Source: Pseudaquidulcibacter sp964443435
GTDB taxonomy: Bacteria > Pseudomonadota > Alphaproteobacteria > Caulobacterales > Aquidulcibacteraceae
Direction: 5' to 3'
DNA: 27,759 nt
NCBI GenBank assembly: GCA_964443435.1
Contig: CAYUCW010000029.1
Location: 1-27,759, forward strand
The notes under the pieces were generated by a model. The model searched no databases. It was not told the DNA's origin and saw nothing but the letters and a program-made list of their open reading frames with translations. Both the position numbers and the translations under genes were made by a program. Positions 1 through 7,425 of this stretch are shown here, piece by piece (positions within the stretch are counted from its first letter, which is position 1; every line of letters starts with the position of its first letter).

Positions 1-2
1 CA

Positions 3-71
3 CCGGTGCGCAAGTTTTTTTCCAAACACGCGGGCGGCGCAGTTGGCGATTTACCGGAATTGTTGAGATAG
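3..71 (+). CDS. possible 3' end of an unknown gene (partial)
   Basis: Frame 3 reads 22 codons (PVRKFFSKHAGG...LPELLR) to a TAG at 69-71. The composition is clearly GC-richer than the rest of the window, and the reading ends just before the first hairpin repeat, as a gene end would. The stretch is too short to assign to a family. Frame 2 also stays open for about the same length, so even the frame is uncertain. It could instead be non-coding or the edge of a mobile element. Confidence 0.3.
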   Translation, partial: PVRKFFSKHAGGAVGDLPELLR

Positions 72-198
72 GTTTTTCAGGGATGACAACTTAAACACCC
101 TTCAGTCACCTTCGGTGACAGCTTCCCTCAAGGGAAGCAAAGCGCGATACCTTTCCTTCCCCTTGGGGAAGGTGGCGGCGTAGCCGACGGAAGGGGGT
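72..198. repeat. hairpin-rich palindromic dispersed repeat, copy 1
   Basis: The left arm starts CCCTTCAGTCACC and the right arm ends GACGGAAGGGGG; they are imperfect inverted copies of each other. Inside are perfect small hairpins: GTCACC-TTC-GGTGAC (105-119), GCTTCCCT-CA-AGGGAAGC (121-138) and CCTTCCCC-TT-GGGGAAGG (155-172). A flank just upstream (TTTTTCAGGGATGACAA, about 75-89) also recurs in copy 2 at 978-1127, so the unit is probably longer than the palindrome. It carries no ORF. It resembles REP/MITE-type intergenic repeats and may act as a transcription terminator for the gene upstream. Confidence 0.75.
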
Positions 199-255
199 AA
201 ATATTCAAGCCAAACAAGACTTTATTATTGGACCAAATAAATATAAGAATGTTAA

Positions 256-951
256 ATGGAACTTACTTATTTACTTATAGCTTTTTATATATTGTTATTT
301 GCTTTCACATTTATTGCGATTGCACTACCAATTAAGCTATTATTTAGTGAAAATATTAAAACAAGATTTTATGCAACTTTAACATTAGTATTTTACTCTT
401 TTGCATATATTACTCTTTTCATAATTTATAATATTGATGATCAATATTTATCTTTAGATTTCTTCTTACCTCATTCTGTCGATACAGTTTTTGGATATCT
501 ATTTAATGCTTCATTCGCGGGAATATTAGCATTAATATGTTCAGTTTTAGTAATGTATTATTACTATAAAAAATTATCGATTAAAACTTCAAATAGAATA
601 AAGATTCTCTTTGTAAGTGCATTCATTTTTAACCTAGCTTTGTTCATTTTTATTAATATATTTGTTCATTTGCAAATTAGAATTATGGCATGGCATCAAT
701 TCGGTAATAATCAATGTGCTTTGAAAATTTCAAATCCCTATGAAATGCTTAAACTTAGAATATCTGCCAAAAGGCTTGATAGTTATGCTTTAGTATTAGC
801 TCCAACTGGTGAATATAACTGGAGTTTTGAATCCGCAAAATGGACGCCAAACACATATACAGGCGCTTCAAGTGATGATGTAATAGCTTTAGAAAAAAAG
901 AAGCTTAAAGACATTGAATCTTATAAATTATGCGTCTCAAAAATAAAATAA
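256..951 (+). CDS. orphan multi-pass membrane protein, unknown function
   Basis: 231 aa with four predicted membrane helices (about residues 4-28, 38-60, 78-103 and 117-141), then a soluble tail of about 90 residues holding two Cys (in NNQCALK and YKLCVSK). I recognise no family. The gene is visibly AT-richer than its neighbours and leans on TTA, ATA and AAT codons, whereas surrounding genes use GGC, GCC and CTT freely. It lies alone between two copies of the hairpin repeat, in the same direction as the fragment upstream and convergent with the hydrolase downstream. No clear Shine-Dalgarno precedes the ATG. Composition and flanks suggest acquisition by transfer, but function is open. Confidence 0.7.
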   Translation: MELTYLLIAFYILLFAFTFIAIALPIKLLFSENIKTRFYATLTLVFYSFAYITLFIIYNIDDQYLSLDFFLPHSVDTVFGYLFNASFAGILALICSVLVMYYYYKKLSIKTSNRIKILFVSAFIFNLALFIFINIFVHLQIRIMAWHQFGNNQCALKISNPYEMLKLRISAKRLDSYALVLAPTGEYNWSFESAKWTPNTYTGASSDDVIALEKKKLKDIESYKLCVSKIK

Positions 952-977
952 TTTATCCTTTGTCCTCGATAAGTCTA

Positions 978-1127
978 ACAGATTTTCCGGCATGACAATA
1001 TAAAATCCCCTCAGTCGCCTTTGGCGACAGCTCCCCCGCATTGCAGGGGAGCACGTTCTCTAAATCTAGTGCGGCATTGACCTCCCCCGTTCACGGGAGA
1101 GGTGGCAGCGGAGCTGACGGAGGGGGT
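978..1127. repeat. hairpin-rich palindromic dispersed repeat, copy 2
   Basis: Same architecture and orientation as the copy at 72-198: an upstream flank (GATTTTCCGGCATGACAA), a left arm starting CCCCTCAGTCGCC, and a right arm ending GCTGACGGAGGGGG. Hairpins are GTCGCC-TTT-GGCGAC (1014-1028), GCTCCCC...GGGGAGC (1030-1052) and a CCTCCCC...GGGAGAGG arm near 1081-1102. The bases differ from copy 1 at many positions, yet both sides of the stems changed together (GTCACC/GGTGAC against GTCGCC/GGCGAC), so pairing is preserved. It sits between two convergent genes, where it could end transcription from both sides. Confidence 0.75.
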
Positions 1128-1141
1128 GAGGAATAGTTTTA

Positions 1142-1912
1142 TTACCCCAAATTCGCCTTAATCTGATCCATCATTATTTTAATGGTCTGTTCCTTATAGT
1201 CCGCGCGGAATTTATGAAGCGGGTGATAAGATTCTTCTTGATCATAGGCATGGGCGGCTTTTTCAAAAATTGTTTTTTCGATTTTCACGCCCTGTTCAAG
1301 TAATTTATCATAGCATTTAAGCAAAAGCTTATCACCAACCACCGCGTCGCTTCCGCCAATTATCATGTGCGACGGGACTTTGCGCTGCCACCCTTTTTCT
1401 TGTGTAAAGCTTCCCATGCCGCACCAAGGATAAATAATCCCTGCGGTCTTCAGGCTTTCAAATGGGGTTTCGCCTAAATCCGTAATTTTACTATATTTAT
1501 AGATTTCGGTTTCAAGCGCCAAAGCATCCATAATTGTCCATCCGCCATGTGACCAACCAATTGCATGAATATTATTGCTATCGACCCAATCAAGAGTTTT
1601 GGCATATTTAATACCGATTGCAAAATCGCCCGCGCGTTCACGGCCCCAAAGAAATGTTCCCGAGCAAACAAGTGTAGAAGCGGCAATAATATTCCGAACA
1701 CCTCTTGGGTTAAGGCTATCGATTGATAAATATCCAAAGCCATTTTCAAGGGCGGCCTTTTTATAATCATCTTGCGGCAAATGCGGATCGCCGCAACCAT
1801 GAAGCATAATAATTATTGGAAATTTACCCTCACCTTCGGGCTTTTTAAGTGTGAAAAAAGGCAAAAGCTTTTTTAAACGTGCGTCACTATTTTCTTTGGG
1901 TAAACTAATCAT
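1142..1912 (-). CDS. dienelactone hydrolase family protein (alpha/beta hydrolase)
   Basis: 256 aa from the ATG at 1912. A TTG 75 bases further upstream is also in frame, but it would add a Lys/Asn/Ile-rich tail reaching the divergent neighbour's start, so I prefer the ATG. The fold is shown by MLHGCGDP (oxyanion region, about 36-43), the nucleophile elbow GWSHGG with Ser121, an acid in GGSDAVVGD (Asp189) and the catalytic His221 in KAAHAYD, which matches the dienelactone hydrolase pattern. There is no signal peptide, so it should be cytoplasmic. The substrate cannot be read from sequence. It is divergent from the TMEM175-type gene, sharing a 78-bp AT-rich spacer. Confidence 0.85.
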   Translation of the reverse strand: MISLPKENSDARLKKLLPFFTLKKPEGEGKFPIIIMLHGCGDPHLPQDDYKKAALENGFGYLSIDSLNPRGVRNIIAASTLVCSGTFLWGRERAGDFAIGIKYAKTLDWVDSNNIHAIGWSHGGWTIMDALALETEIYKYSKITDLGETPFESLKTAGIIYPWCGMGSFTQEKGWQRKVPSHMIIGGSDAVVGDKLLLKCYDKLLEQGVKIEKTIFEKAAHAYDQEESYHPLHKFRADYKEQTIKIMMDQIKANLG

Positions 1913-1990
1913 AATTTTATATAAATTATAAATTGCAATTTTCAAAATTAAAATATTGTAGTTTTTTATATTTATGGCTAAATTCAATAT

Positions 1991-2590
1991 ATGGAACAGA
2001 CAGACCCAAATTTTAAAATCCCGAAAACACGGCTAGAAGCTTTTTCCGATGGCGTGATTGCGATTATTATTACAATCATGGTTTTGGAATTGAAAGTTCC
2101 GCATGGTCATGATTTAAATGCACTTTTACCGCTTTTGCCAATATTCCTAAGCTATGTCCTAAGTTTTATTTTCGTGGGGATTTATTGGAATAATCATCAT
2201 CATATGCTGGCGGCAAGTCATAAAATAAATGGCGCGGTTTTATGGGCAAATCTTCATCTTTTATTTTGGCTTTCGTTAATTCCGTTTTCAACTGGCTTTA
2301 TGGGCGAAAATCATTTTGAAAAATTACCAGTGGGGATTTATGGCATAAATCTTCTTATGTGTGCGATTGCCTATACAATACTTGCAAAAATTTTAGTGGC
2401 CCTAAGCCCTGAAAATTCACCGCTTTCGATTGCTTATAAAAAAGATAAAAAAGGTATTATTTCTTTGGTTTTATATGCAATTGCCATACCTTTTGCTTTT
2501 TATATTCCTGTAGTTTCAATGGTTTGTTTTGTAAGTGTTGCGCTTCTTTGGCTTATCCCTGATTCAAGAATTGAAAAACTAAGCAAATAG
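1991..2590 (+). CDS. TMEM175 / DUF1211 family membrane protein (putative K+ channel)
   Basis: 199 aa, the usual size of bacterial TMEM175 subunits. The signature is at the N-terminus: R14 followed by FSDG at 18-21, then the first helix IAIIITIMVLEL. About six membrane helices follow, with a His cluster (NNHHHM) after helix 2 and a basic loop (YKKDKKG) before the last two. Characterised bacterial members are tetrameric potassium-selective channels lacking the canonical TVGYG filter; that this copy conducts K+ is inferred from the family. It stands alone, divergent from the hydrolase gene and about 70 bp upstream of panB. Confidence 0.85.
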   Translation: MEQTDPNFKIPKTRLEAFSDGVIAIIITIMVLELKVPHGHDLNALLPLLPIFLSYVLSFIFVGIYWNNHHHMLAASHKINGAVLWANLHLLFWLSLIPFSTGFMGENHFEKLPVGIYGINLLMCAIAYTILAKILVALSPENSPLSIAYKKDKKGIISLVLYAIAIPFAFYIPVVSMVCFVSVALLWLIPDSRIEKLSK

Positions 2591-2607
2591 TCTTTTGCGC
2601 TTTGTCA

Positions 2608-2636
2608 TTGAACCTTTAATCAATAAGTATTAAATA
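2608..2636 (+). promoter_or_regulatory. candidate sigma-70 promoter for the pan/coa operon
   Basis: TTGAAC (2608-2613) is separated by 17 bases from TAAATA (2631-2636), about 25 bases before the panB start, in the short gap after the TMEM175-type gene. The -35 box is good and the -10 box is weak. Several alternative AT-rich -10 boxes overlap, so this is only a plausible placement. Confidence 0.35.
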
Positions 2637-2660
2637 TGCTTTTTAATAAAGGTTTCCAAA

Positions 2661-3452
2661 TTGAATATTCTTGATTTTAAAAAGCGCAAACAAGCAAATG
2701 ATAAAATAAGTTTTATTACTTGTTATGATTATTCATCGGCACAAATTGTGGCGGCATCAAATATTGATTGTATTTTGGTGGGCGATAGTTTGGCGATGAC
2801 TATTTATGGCTATCCTACTACTTTGAATGCAAGCGTTCCTATGATGGCGGGGCATATTGGTGCGGTGGCGCGCGGCCTTAAAGATTCTAAGAAATTCATT
2901 GTTGGCGATATGCCATTTTCTTCTTATCGCAAAGGCATAAAAGACGCGGTTGAGGCGGCAAGCGAATTAATGATTGCCGGCGCACACGCGGTAAAGCTTG
3001 AAGGGGCAATTGGTAATCTTGAAATTATTAAGCACCTTGTTGATGGCGGTATTCCGGTTATGGGGCATTTGGGACTTACACCGCAATTTATAAATCAATT
3101 GGGCGGCTATCGCATACAGGGCAAAAGCCAAGCACAATATGATAATATTATAAATGATGCCAAGGCCTTAGAAGATGCGGGCTGTTTTTCACTTGTGCTT
3201 GAATGTGTCCCTGCGGCACTTGGTAAGGCTGTAACCGAGGCAATTGAAATCCCAACAATTGGGATTGGCGCAGGCAAGGATTGCGATGGTCAAGTTTTGG
3301 TTTGGCAAGACGCACTTGGCATAAATAAAGAATTCAAGCCAAGATTTGTAAGGGTTTATGATAATGGGTTTGAGCATTCATTAAATGCCCTAAACCAATA
3401 TGTAAGCGATACCAAAGACGGAAGTTTTCCAAATAATGAAGAAAGCTATTAA
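2661..3452 (+). CDS. panB: 3-methyl-2-oxobutanoate hydroxymethyltransferase
   Basis: Adds a hydroxymethyl group from 5,10-methylene-THF to alpha-ketoisovalerate to give ketopantoate, the first committed step to pantothenate. 263 aa, the normal length. Metal and active-site residues sit where E. coli PanB has them: Asp42 in VGDS, Asp83 in GDMP, Glu114 in KLEGA and the catalytic Glu181 in VLECVP. GHLGLTPQ and IPTIGIGAG are also family signatures. The start is a TTG with AAAGG eight to nine bases upstream; no in-frame ATG would keep the conserved N-terminus. It is first in panB-panC-coaBC-coaX; its stop overlaps the panC ATG by one base (TAATG), implying translational coupling. Confidence 0.97.
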   Translation: MNILDFKKRKQANDKISFITCYDYSSAQIVAASNIDCILVGDSLAMTIYGYPTTLNASVPMMAGHIGAVARGLKDSKKFIVGDMPFSSYRKGIKDAVEAASELMIAGAHAVKLEGAIGNLEIIKHLVDGGIPVMGHLGLTPQFINQLGGYRIQGKSQAQYDNIINDAKALEDAGCFSLVLECVPAALGKAVTEAIEIPTIGIGAGKDCDGQVLVWQDALGINKEFKPRFVRVYDNGFEHSLNALNQYVSDTKDGSFPNNEESY

Positions 3453-4222
3453 TGCTTATTTTTCATACCCCTCAAGAAATGATAAATTTTAGCGCGTCAG
3501 TTAAAGGCGCGATTGGTTTTGTGCCAACTATGGGTGCACTGCATTCGGGGCATGAAGAATTATTAAAGCAAGCAAAAGTCAATAATGATATTGTCGTGCT
3601 TTCGATTTTCGTAAATCCTACGCAGTTTAATGATAAAAACGATCTTCAAAAATATCCAAAAACTTGGGAAGCGGATTTGGAAATCGCCAAAAAAAATGGC
3701 GTTGATGTAATATTTGCCCCCGATTATGATTCAATATATCCTGATAATTATCGCTATGTCCTAAGTGAGAATGAGCTTTCAAAAACACTTTGCGGTAAAG
3801 ATAGGCCAGGGCATTTTGATGGCGTTCTGACGATTGTTATGAAGCTTTTTAATATTGTTTCGCCAACCAATGCTTATTTTGGTGAAAAGGATTTTCAACA
3901 ATTATCTCTAATCGAAAATATGGTAGAGGCGTTTTTTATGCCGCTTAATATTATAAGGGTTAAAACGGTTCGTGAAAATGATGGTCTTGCCAAATCTTCA
4001 CGCAATATGCGACTTAGTCAAAAAGGGCGTGAACTTGCGCCAATAATATTTCAAACCATAAATAGCGCGAAATCCGCCGAAATGGCCGCAAAAAAGCTTG
4101 AATCCGCAGGCTATATTATTGATTATGTAACGGATTATAATGATCGAAGATTTGTTGCGGTAAAAACCAATGATACAATTGATGGCGGCACTATAAGGCT
4201 TATTGATAATGTCGAAATCTAA
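3452..4222 (+). CDS. panC: pantoate--beta-alanine ligase
   Basis: Joins pantoate and beta-alanine with ATP, through pantoyl-adenylate, to form pantothenate. 256 aa, slightly short of the typical 280. Nucleotidyltransferase-fold signatures are present: VPTMGALHSGH (24-34, with the HxGH ATP motif), FVNPTQF, YFGEKDFQQL and the SSRN loop that replaces KMSKS in this family. The beta-alanine is usually made by PanD, for which no gene is visible here, so it must come from elsewhere in the genome or from uptake. The start overlaps the panB stop, and the end overlaps coaBC by 14 bases. Confidence 0.96.
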   Translation: MLIFHTPQEMINFSASVKGAIGFVPTMGALHSGHEELLKQAKVNNDIVVLSIFVNPTQFNDKNDLQKYPKTWEADLEIAKKNGVDVIFAPDYDSIYPDNYRYVLSENELSKTLCGKDRPGHFDGVLTIVMKLFNIVSPTNAYFGEKDFQQLSLIENMVEAFFMPLNIIRVKTVRENDGLAKSSRNMRLSQKGRELAPIIFQTINSAKSAEMAAKKLESAGYIIDYVTDYNDRRFVAVKTNDTIDGGTIRLIDNVEI

Positions 4223-5444
4223 AATCCTTATCTTAATATCTGGCTCTATTGCCGTTTATAAAGCTTGCTATTTAGTTTCAAAGCTTTCGCAAAATGGTTT
4301 TGAAGTAAAAATTGCAATTTCAAAATCGGCATTAAATTTTGTGGGCGCAACCACATTCGAAGCTTTATCGGGAAGTGTTCCACTGTCGGACGCTTATGAA
4401 ACTGGTCATGCGCTTGATCATATTTATCTTATGCGCTGGGCCGATATTGTTATTGCTTGCCCGGCTACTGGAAACTTTATTAATAAAATCGCAAATGGCA
4501 TTGCCGATGATTTAATAAGCACACTTGCACTTGCCCATGATTATACCAAGCCGTTTTTAATTGCACCGGCTATGAATACGCAAATGTATTTAAATCCAAT
4601 TACGCAAAAATCGGTGAATTTATTATCAGGGCTTGGCTTTGAAATCCTTGAAACCGCTTCGGGGGTTTTGGCGTGTAAAGAAGAAGGTTCGGGTAAATTA
4701 CTTGATCCCGATTTAATATTTGACGCGATTTTAAATGCCCTTAAATTGCCTAAGAATATAAGCATTGTGCCGAAAGCCGAAACCCAAAAAATCCTTATTA
4801 CTTCGGGCGGAACTATAGAAGCAATTGATAATGTAAGGGCGATAACCAATACAAGCACTGGGGCAACCGGGGCAAAGCTTGCGGAAACCTTATCTGAATT
4901 AGGGTTTGCAATTGATTTTGTTTCGGCCGCCAAAAGTAAAAAGCCAAATTGTGAATATAATGCAATTGAATTCACCGATTTTAAAAGCCTTGAGCAGGCT
5001 TTAAACTCGCTTAATTTATCAGAATATAAAGCAATAATTCACACGGCGGCGGTTTCGGACTATAGCGTTGAGGGCGTTTATTCAAATGGCAATAAAATAT
5101 CGGGCGATAAAATTTCATCAGATCTTGAAAGCCTTGATATAAAACTTATTAAAAATCCAAAACTTATAAATAGTTTTAAAAAGCGCGCACCAAATACGCT
5201 CTTGTTCGGGTTTAAACTTGTTTCTGAAAATGATGCAAAACTTGCGGTGCAAAAGCAAATAGATGCCGCGCAGTCTGATTTTATAATTCAAAACTCAACC
5301 AAAGACATAAATGGCAATAAAGCCAAGCATGTCTATAATATTTATGATAAAACGGGCGAAAAAATAAATATAATCGAAGGCGCACAAAATCTTGGCGGCC
5401 TAATTGCGGTCTTAATAGGGGCGAAAAATGATACTGGCGCTTGA
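4209..5444 (+). CDS. coaBC: bifunctional phosphopantothenoylcysteine decarboxylase / phosphopantothenate--cysteine ligase
   Basis: Two consecutive CoA steps in one 411-aa chain. The N-terminal CoaC flavoprotein half (to about residue 180) has the active-site His71 in LDHIYLMRWAD, PAMNTQMY (120-127) and the substrate-clamp Cys156 in GVLACKEEGSG. The CoaB ligase half (from about 194) has ILITSGGT, AAVSDY, IKNPKLI and GFKLVSE. Its dimerisation segment reads VRAITNTSTG rather than the commoner RSSGKMG form. The ATG at 4209 is preferred over a TTG two codons earlier. It overlaps panC by 14 bases and coaX by 17 bases, so the four genes are surely one transcript. Confidence 0.95.
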   Translation: MSKSKILILISGSIAVYKACYLVSKLSQNGFEVKIAISKSALNFVGATTFEALSGSVPLSDAYETGHALDHIYLMRWADIVIACPATGNFINKIANGIADDLISTLALAHDYTKPFLIAPAMNTQMYLNPITQKSVNLLSGLGFEILETASGVLACKEEGSGKLLDPDLIFDAILNALKLPKNISIVPKAETQKILITSGGTIEAIDNVRAITNTSTGATGAKLAETLSELGFAIDFVSAAKSKKPNCEYNAIEFTDFKSLEQALNSLNLSEYKAIIHTAAVSDYSVEGVYSNGNKISGDKISSDLESLDIKLIKNPKLINSFKKRAPNTLLFGFKLVSENDAKLAVQKQIDAAQSDFIIQNSTKDINGNKAKHVYNIYDKTGEKINIIEGAQNLGGLIAVLIGAKNDTGA

Positions 5445-6198
5445 TGTAGGTAATACCCAAATTTATGGCGGTGTTATTAAAAATGATGAAGTGATTTTTG
5501 GGTTTAGACGCTCTTCAAAAACTGGCGCTTCTTCGGATGAAATTGGTATATTTTTACGGACTGTTTTGCGTGAAAATAATATTGATTATAAAGAAGTAAG
5601 GGAAATTGTCGCTTGTTCGGTTGTGCCTGCGGATAATCACTCCCTTGCAAGTGCTTGTGTGAAATATTTTGATATTTCACCATATTTTCTTGAGGCCTCT
5701 AAAAATACTGGACTTAAAAATAAATATGATAACCCTAATGAAGTTGGCGCGGATAGAATAGCGAATGCCATTGCGGCAACCAAGCTTTATCCCAATCAGG
5801 ATTTAATTATTATTGATCTTGGTACGGCAACAACATTTTGCGCCATAAAGGCCGATAAAACCTATATGGGCGGTGTTATTATTGCGGGCATTAGGCTTTC
5901 AAATGAGGCACTAGGGCAAAAAGCCGCAAAACTTTCAAATGTTGAAATAAGAAAATGTGAAAACGTGCTTGGTACAAATACCGTAAGTTCAATGCAAACA
6001 GGGCTTTATTTTGGTCATTTGGGCGCGATGGAATTAATCATAAAAAAGCTTACGGACGAATGTTTTAATGGCAAAAAGCCAATGATTATCGGCACGGGCG
6101 GGGTTTCAAGCCTTTTTGAAGGCTCTGGGATTTTTGATGAAATTAATTCAGAGCTTGTTCTTTGGGGTCTGGTTGAGGCTTTGAAAATAAAAGACTAG
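5428..6198 (+). CDS. coaX: type III pantothenate kinase
   Basis: Phosphorylates pantothenate to 4'-phosphopantothenate, the substrate of CoaBC. 256 aa, ASKHA fold: the phosphate loop DVGNT (6-10), the GADR motif (107-110) and IDLGTATT with the presumed catalytic Asp130. Type III kinases are known to resist feedback by CoA, unlike CoaA, which would shift control elsewhere in the pathway. In many alphaproteobacteria I recall coaX next to birA; here it ends a dedicated CoA operon. Its start lies 17 bases inside coaBC. Confidence 0.95.
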   Translation: MILALDVGNTQIYGGVIKNDEVIFGFRRSSKTGASSDEIGIFLRTVLRENNIDYKEVREIVACSVVPADNHSLASACVKYFDISPYFLEASKNTGLKNKYDNPNEVGADRIANAIAATKLYPNQDLIIIDLGTATTFCAIKADKTYMGGVIIAGIRLSNEALGQKAAKLSNVEIRKCENVLGTNTVSSMQTGLYFGHLGAMELIIKKLTDECFNGKKPMIIGTGGVSSLFEGSGIFDEINSELVLWGLVEALKIKD

Positions 6199-6206
6199 AT
6201 AAAATC

Positions 6207-6260
6207 CGTCATATTTTTGTTACAAACATTTAATCTGTTGTAACAAAATGTGAAATGACG
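6207..6260. repeat. long imperfect inverted repeat after coaX (operator or weak terminator)
   Basis: CGTCAT...TTTTTGTTACAA (left) pairs with TTGTAACAAAATG...ATGACG (right); the core is TTGTTACAA-N12-TTGTAACAA, with outer arms CGTCAT/ATGACG. The stem is AT-rich and no T-run follows on either strand, so a classic intrinsic terminator is doubtful. It lies 9 bases after coaX and 72 bases before the DUF465 start, where an operator for the small gene would also fit. Confidence 0.55.
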
Positions 6261-6290
6261 AATTTGAATTTCCGTGTTTCTCTATATTCA

Positions 6291-6324
6291 AGAAAACCAT
6301 TTCGGTTTTTCTTTTTATCGGAGG
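6291..6324 (+). promoter_or_regulatory. leader hairpin and strong ribosome binding site of the DUF465 gene
   Basis: AGAAAACC-ATTTC-GGTTTTTCT (6291-6312) forms a hairpin followed by a short T-run, and immediately after comes GGAGG (6320-6324), seven bases from the ATG at 6332. The hairpin could be a weak terminator for read-through from coaX or could influence access to the ribosome site. The Shine-Dalgarno is among the best in the window. Confidence 0.45.
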
Positions 6325-6331
6325 TATTAAC

Positions 6332-6502
6332 ATGGCTTTAGAAGCACATATACGCGAATTATCAGATAAACATTTCCGCCTTGATAGTTTAATCAAAATG
6401 GAAACAAGATCCCCATCTACTGATTATACGCATATAAAAACTTTAAAGCTTCAGAAACTAAAGATTAAGGAAGAACTTGAAAGCTTAAAGCGACGACATT
6501 GA
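6332..6502 (+). CDS. DUF465 (YdcH-like) small protein
   Basis: 56 aa, starting MALEAHIRELSDKHFRLDSL and ending EELESLKRRH. It fits the DUF465 pattern: a helix with a (x)ELxxKHxxLD core, a short turn (SPSTDYTHI) and a second basic helix rich in Lys and Leu (LKLQKLKIKEEL). Such proteins are small helical hairpins, abundant in alphaproteobacteria and still of unknown function. An excellent GGAGG site supports translation. It lies alone between coaX and the shared terminator, in the same direction as the CoA operon but probably expressed separately. Confidence 0.85.
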   Translation: MALEAHIRELSDKHFRLDSLIKMETRSPSTDYTHIKTLKLQKLKIKEELESLKRRH

Positions 6503-6532
6503 TTTCCGCCATTGATTTAATCGCTAGTTTTT

Positions 6533-6563
6533 CAGCCGCATTAATTTGCGGCTGTTTTCTTTT
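6533..6563. terminator. intrinsic terminator shared by DUF465 (+) and panE (-)
   Basis: CAGCCGCA-TTAATT-TGCGGCTG is a perfect 8-bp stem with a 6-base loop, followed by TTTTCTTTT on the + strand. On the - strand the same stem overlaps the last codons and stop of panE and is followed by AAAAACTAGC rather than a T-run. It therefore works best for the + strand, and the panE 3' end was drawn into the stem. Confidence 0.8.
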
Positions 6564-7425
6564 CAAAAATCTCATTTTGCGCTTTTAGTAAGGGAACAAT
6601 AATATCAGAAACTGGGGTTGGGATATTATGTTTTTTCCCCATCTTCACGATAATTTCATTTCTTGCGGGCCATTCACTTTGATTGCCATTTCGCATATCT
6701 TCAAGCATTGAATTAGTGGCATCGGGGCGTGAATTAAGAAAATGCGCCATTTGCTCTTCTATTATTTCATCACCAAGTTTTGCGCCTTCGGCACGGCCAA
6801 CAAGAATGGTTTCGGTCAAAATGCCCTTCGCAATTTCATAAATTTCTTTATTATGAAAAACTTCCATATTGCGATTTGTAAGGCAAGTAACCGCGCCACC
6901 TGGGGCATTTATACAAAGCTTGCGCCATAATTTAGTGGTAAAATCATCTGAAACTTCGGCATTAATATAAGTATTAGCAAACAGTCCGCAAAATTCCTGA
7001 CCCAATTCATTGTCAGGTGTGCTTATAATCGCAAAGCCGCCCCATTCCACTTTATTTGGTGCAATTCTGGTGGCTGGCAAATCAATCATAACCGGAAGAA
7101 TTTTTGCATTTTCAACAATGCCATTAAGCCTTTGCATATGCTCTACGCCATTTTGGATAATGGCAATTTTTGTATTCGGCTTAATAAGGCTTTTGATTTT
7201 ATCGCTTGCCGCCGCATATTGATACGTCTTTAGGCAAATTATAAGCCAATCATTATTTTCAAAATCTTGGTTATAATTTATTTTTGAATGAATAAATTCT
7301 TTGCCATCTTGCAAAATATAAAGGTCGTCAATTGCTTGACGACCAATAAAATTAACTTCATTCTTAAGAAGGGCCGCGCCAACACTAAGCCCGATTGCCC
7401 CTGCACCAAGAATACTTATTTGCAT
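6541..7425 (-). CDS. panE: 2-dehydropantoate 2-reductase (ketopantoate reductase family)
   Basis: NADPH-dependent reduction of ketopantoate to pantoate, the step between PanB and PanC. 294 aa. The Rossmann motif GAGAIG (7-12) opens the chain; LKTYQ and IQNGVE follow in the nucleotide domain; KLWRKLCINA carries the catalytic-type Lys; and the C-terminal helical domain has MLEDMRNG and EWPARNE. The last motif is the EWxARNG variant of the family rather than E. coli's TEIDYING, so another 2-keto acid substrate is possible. Proximity to panB/panC supports the pantoate role. Its ATG overlaps the trcR stop by one base, so it is probably translated from the trcR message. Confidence 0.87.
   Translation of the reverse strand: MQISILGAGAIGLSVGAALLKNEVNFIGRQAIDDLYILQDGKEFIHSKINYNQDFENNDWLIICLKTYQYAAASDKIKSLIKPNTKIAIIQNGVEHMQRLNGIVENAKILPVMIDLPATRIAPNKVEWGGFAIISTPDNELGQEFCGLFANTYINAEVSDDFTTKLWRKLCINAPGGAVTCLTNRNMEVFHNKEIYEIAKGILTETILVGRAEGAKLGDEIIEEQMAHFLNSRPDATNSMLEDMRNGNQSEWPARNEIIVKMGKKHNIPTPVSDIIVPLLKAQNEIFEKKTAAN

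Noticed and set aside
4541..4975. 144-aa - strand open frame inside coaBC
   Set aside because: It lies wholly within a well-supported gene on the other strand and has no family pattern.
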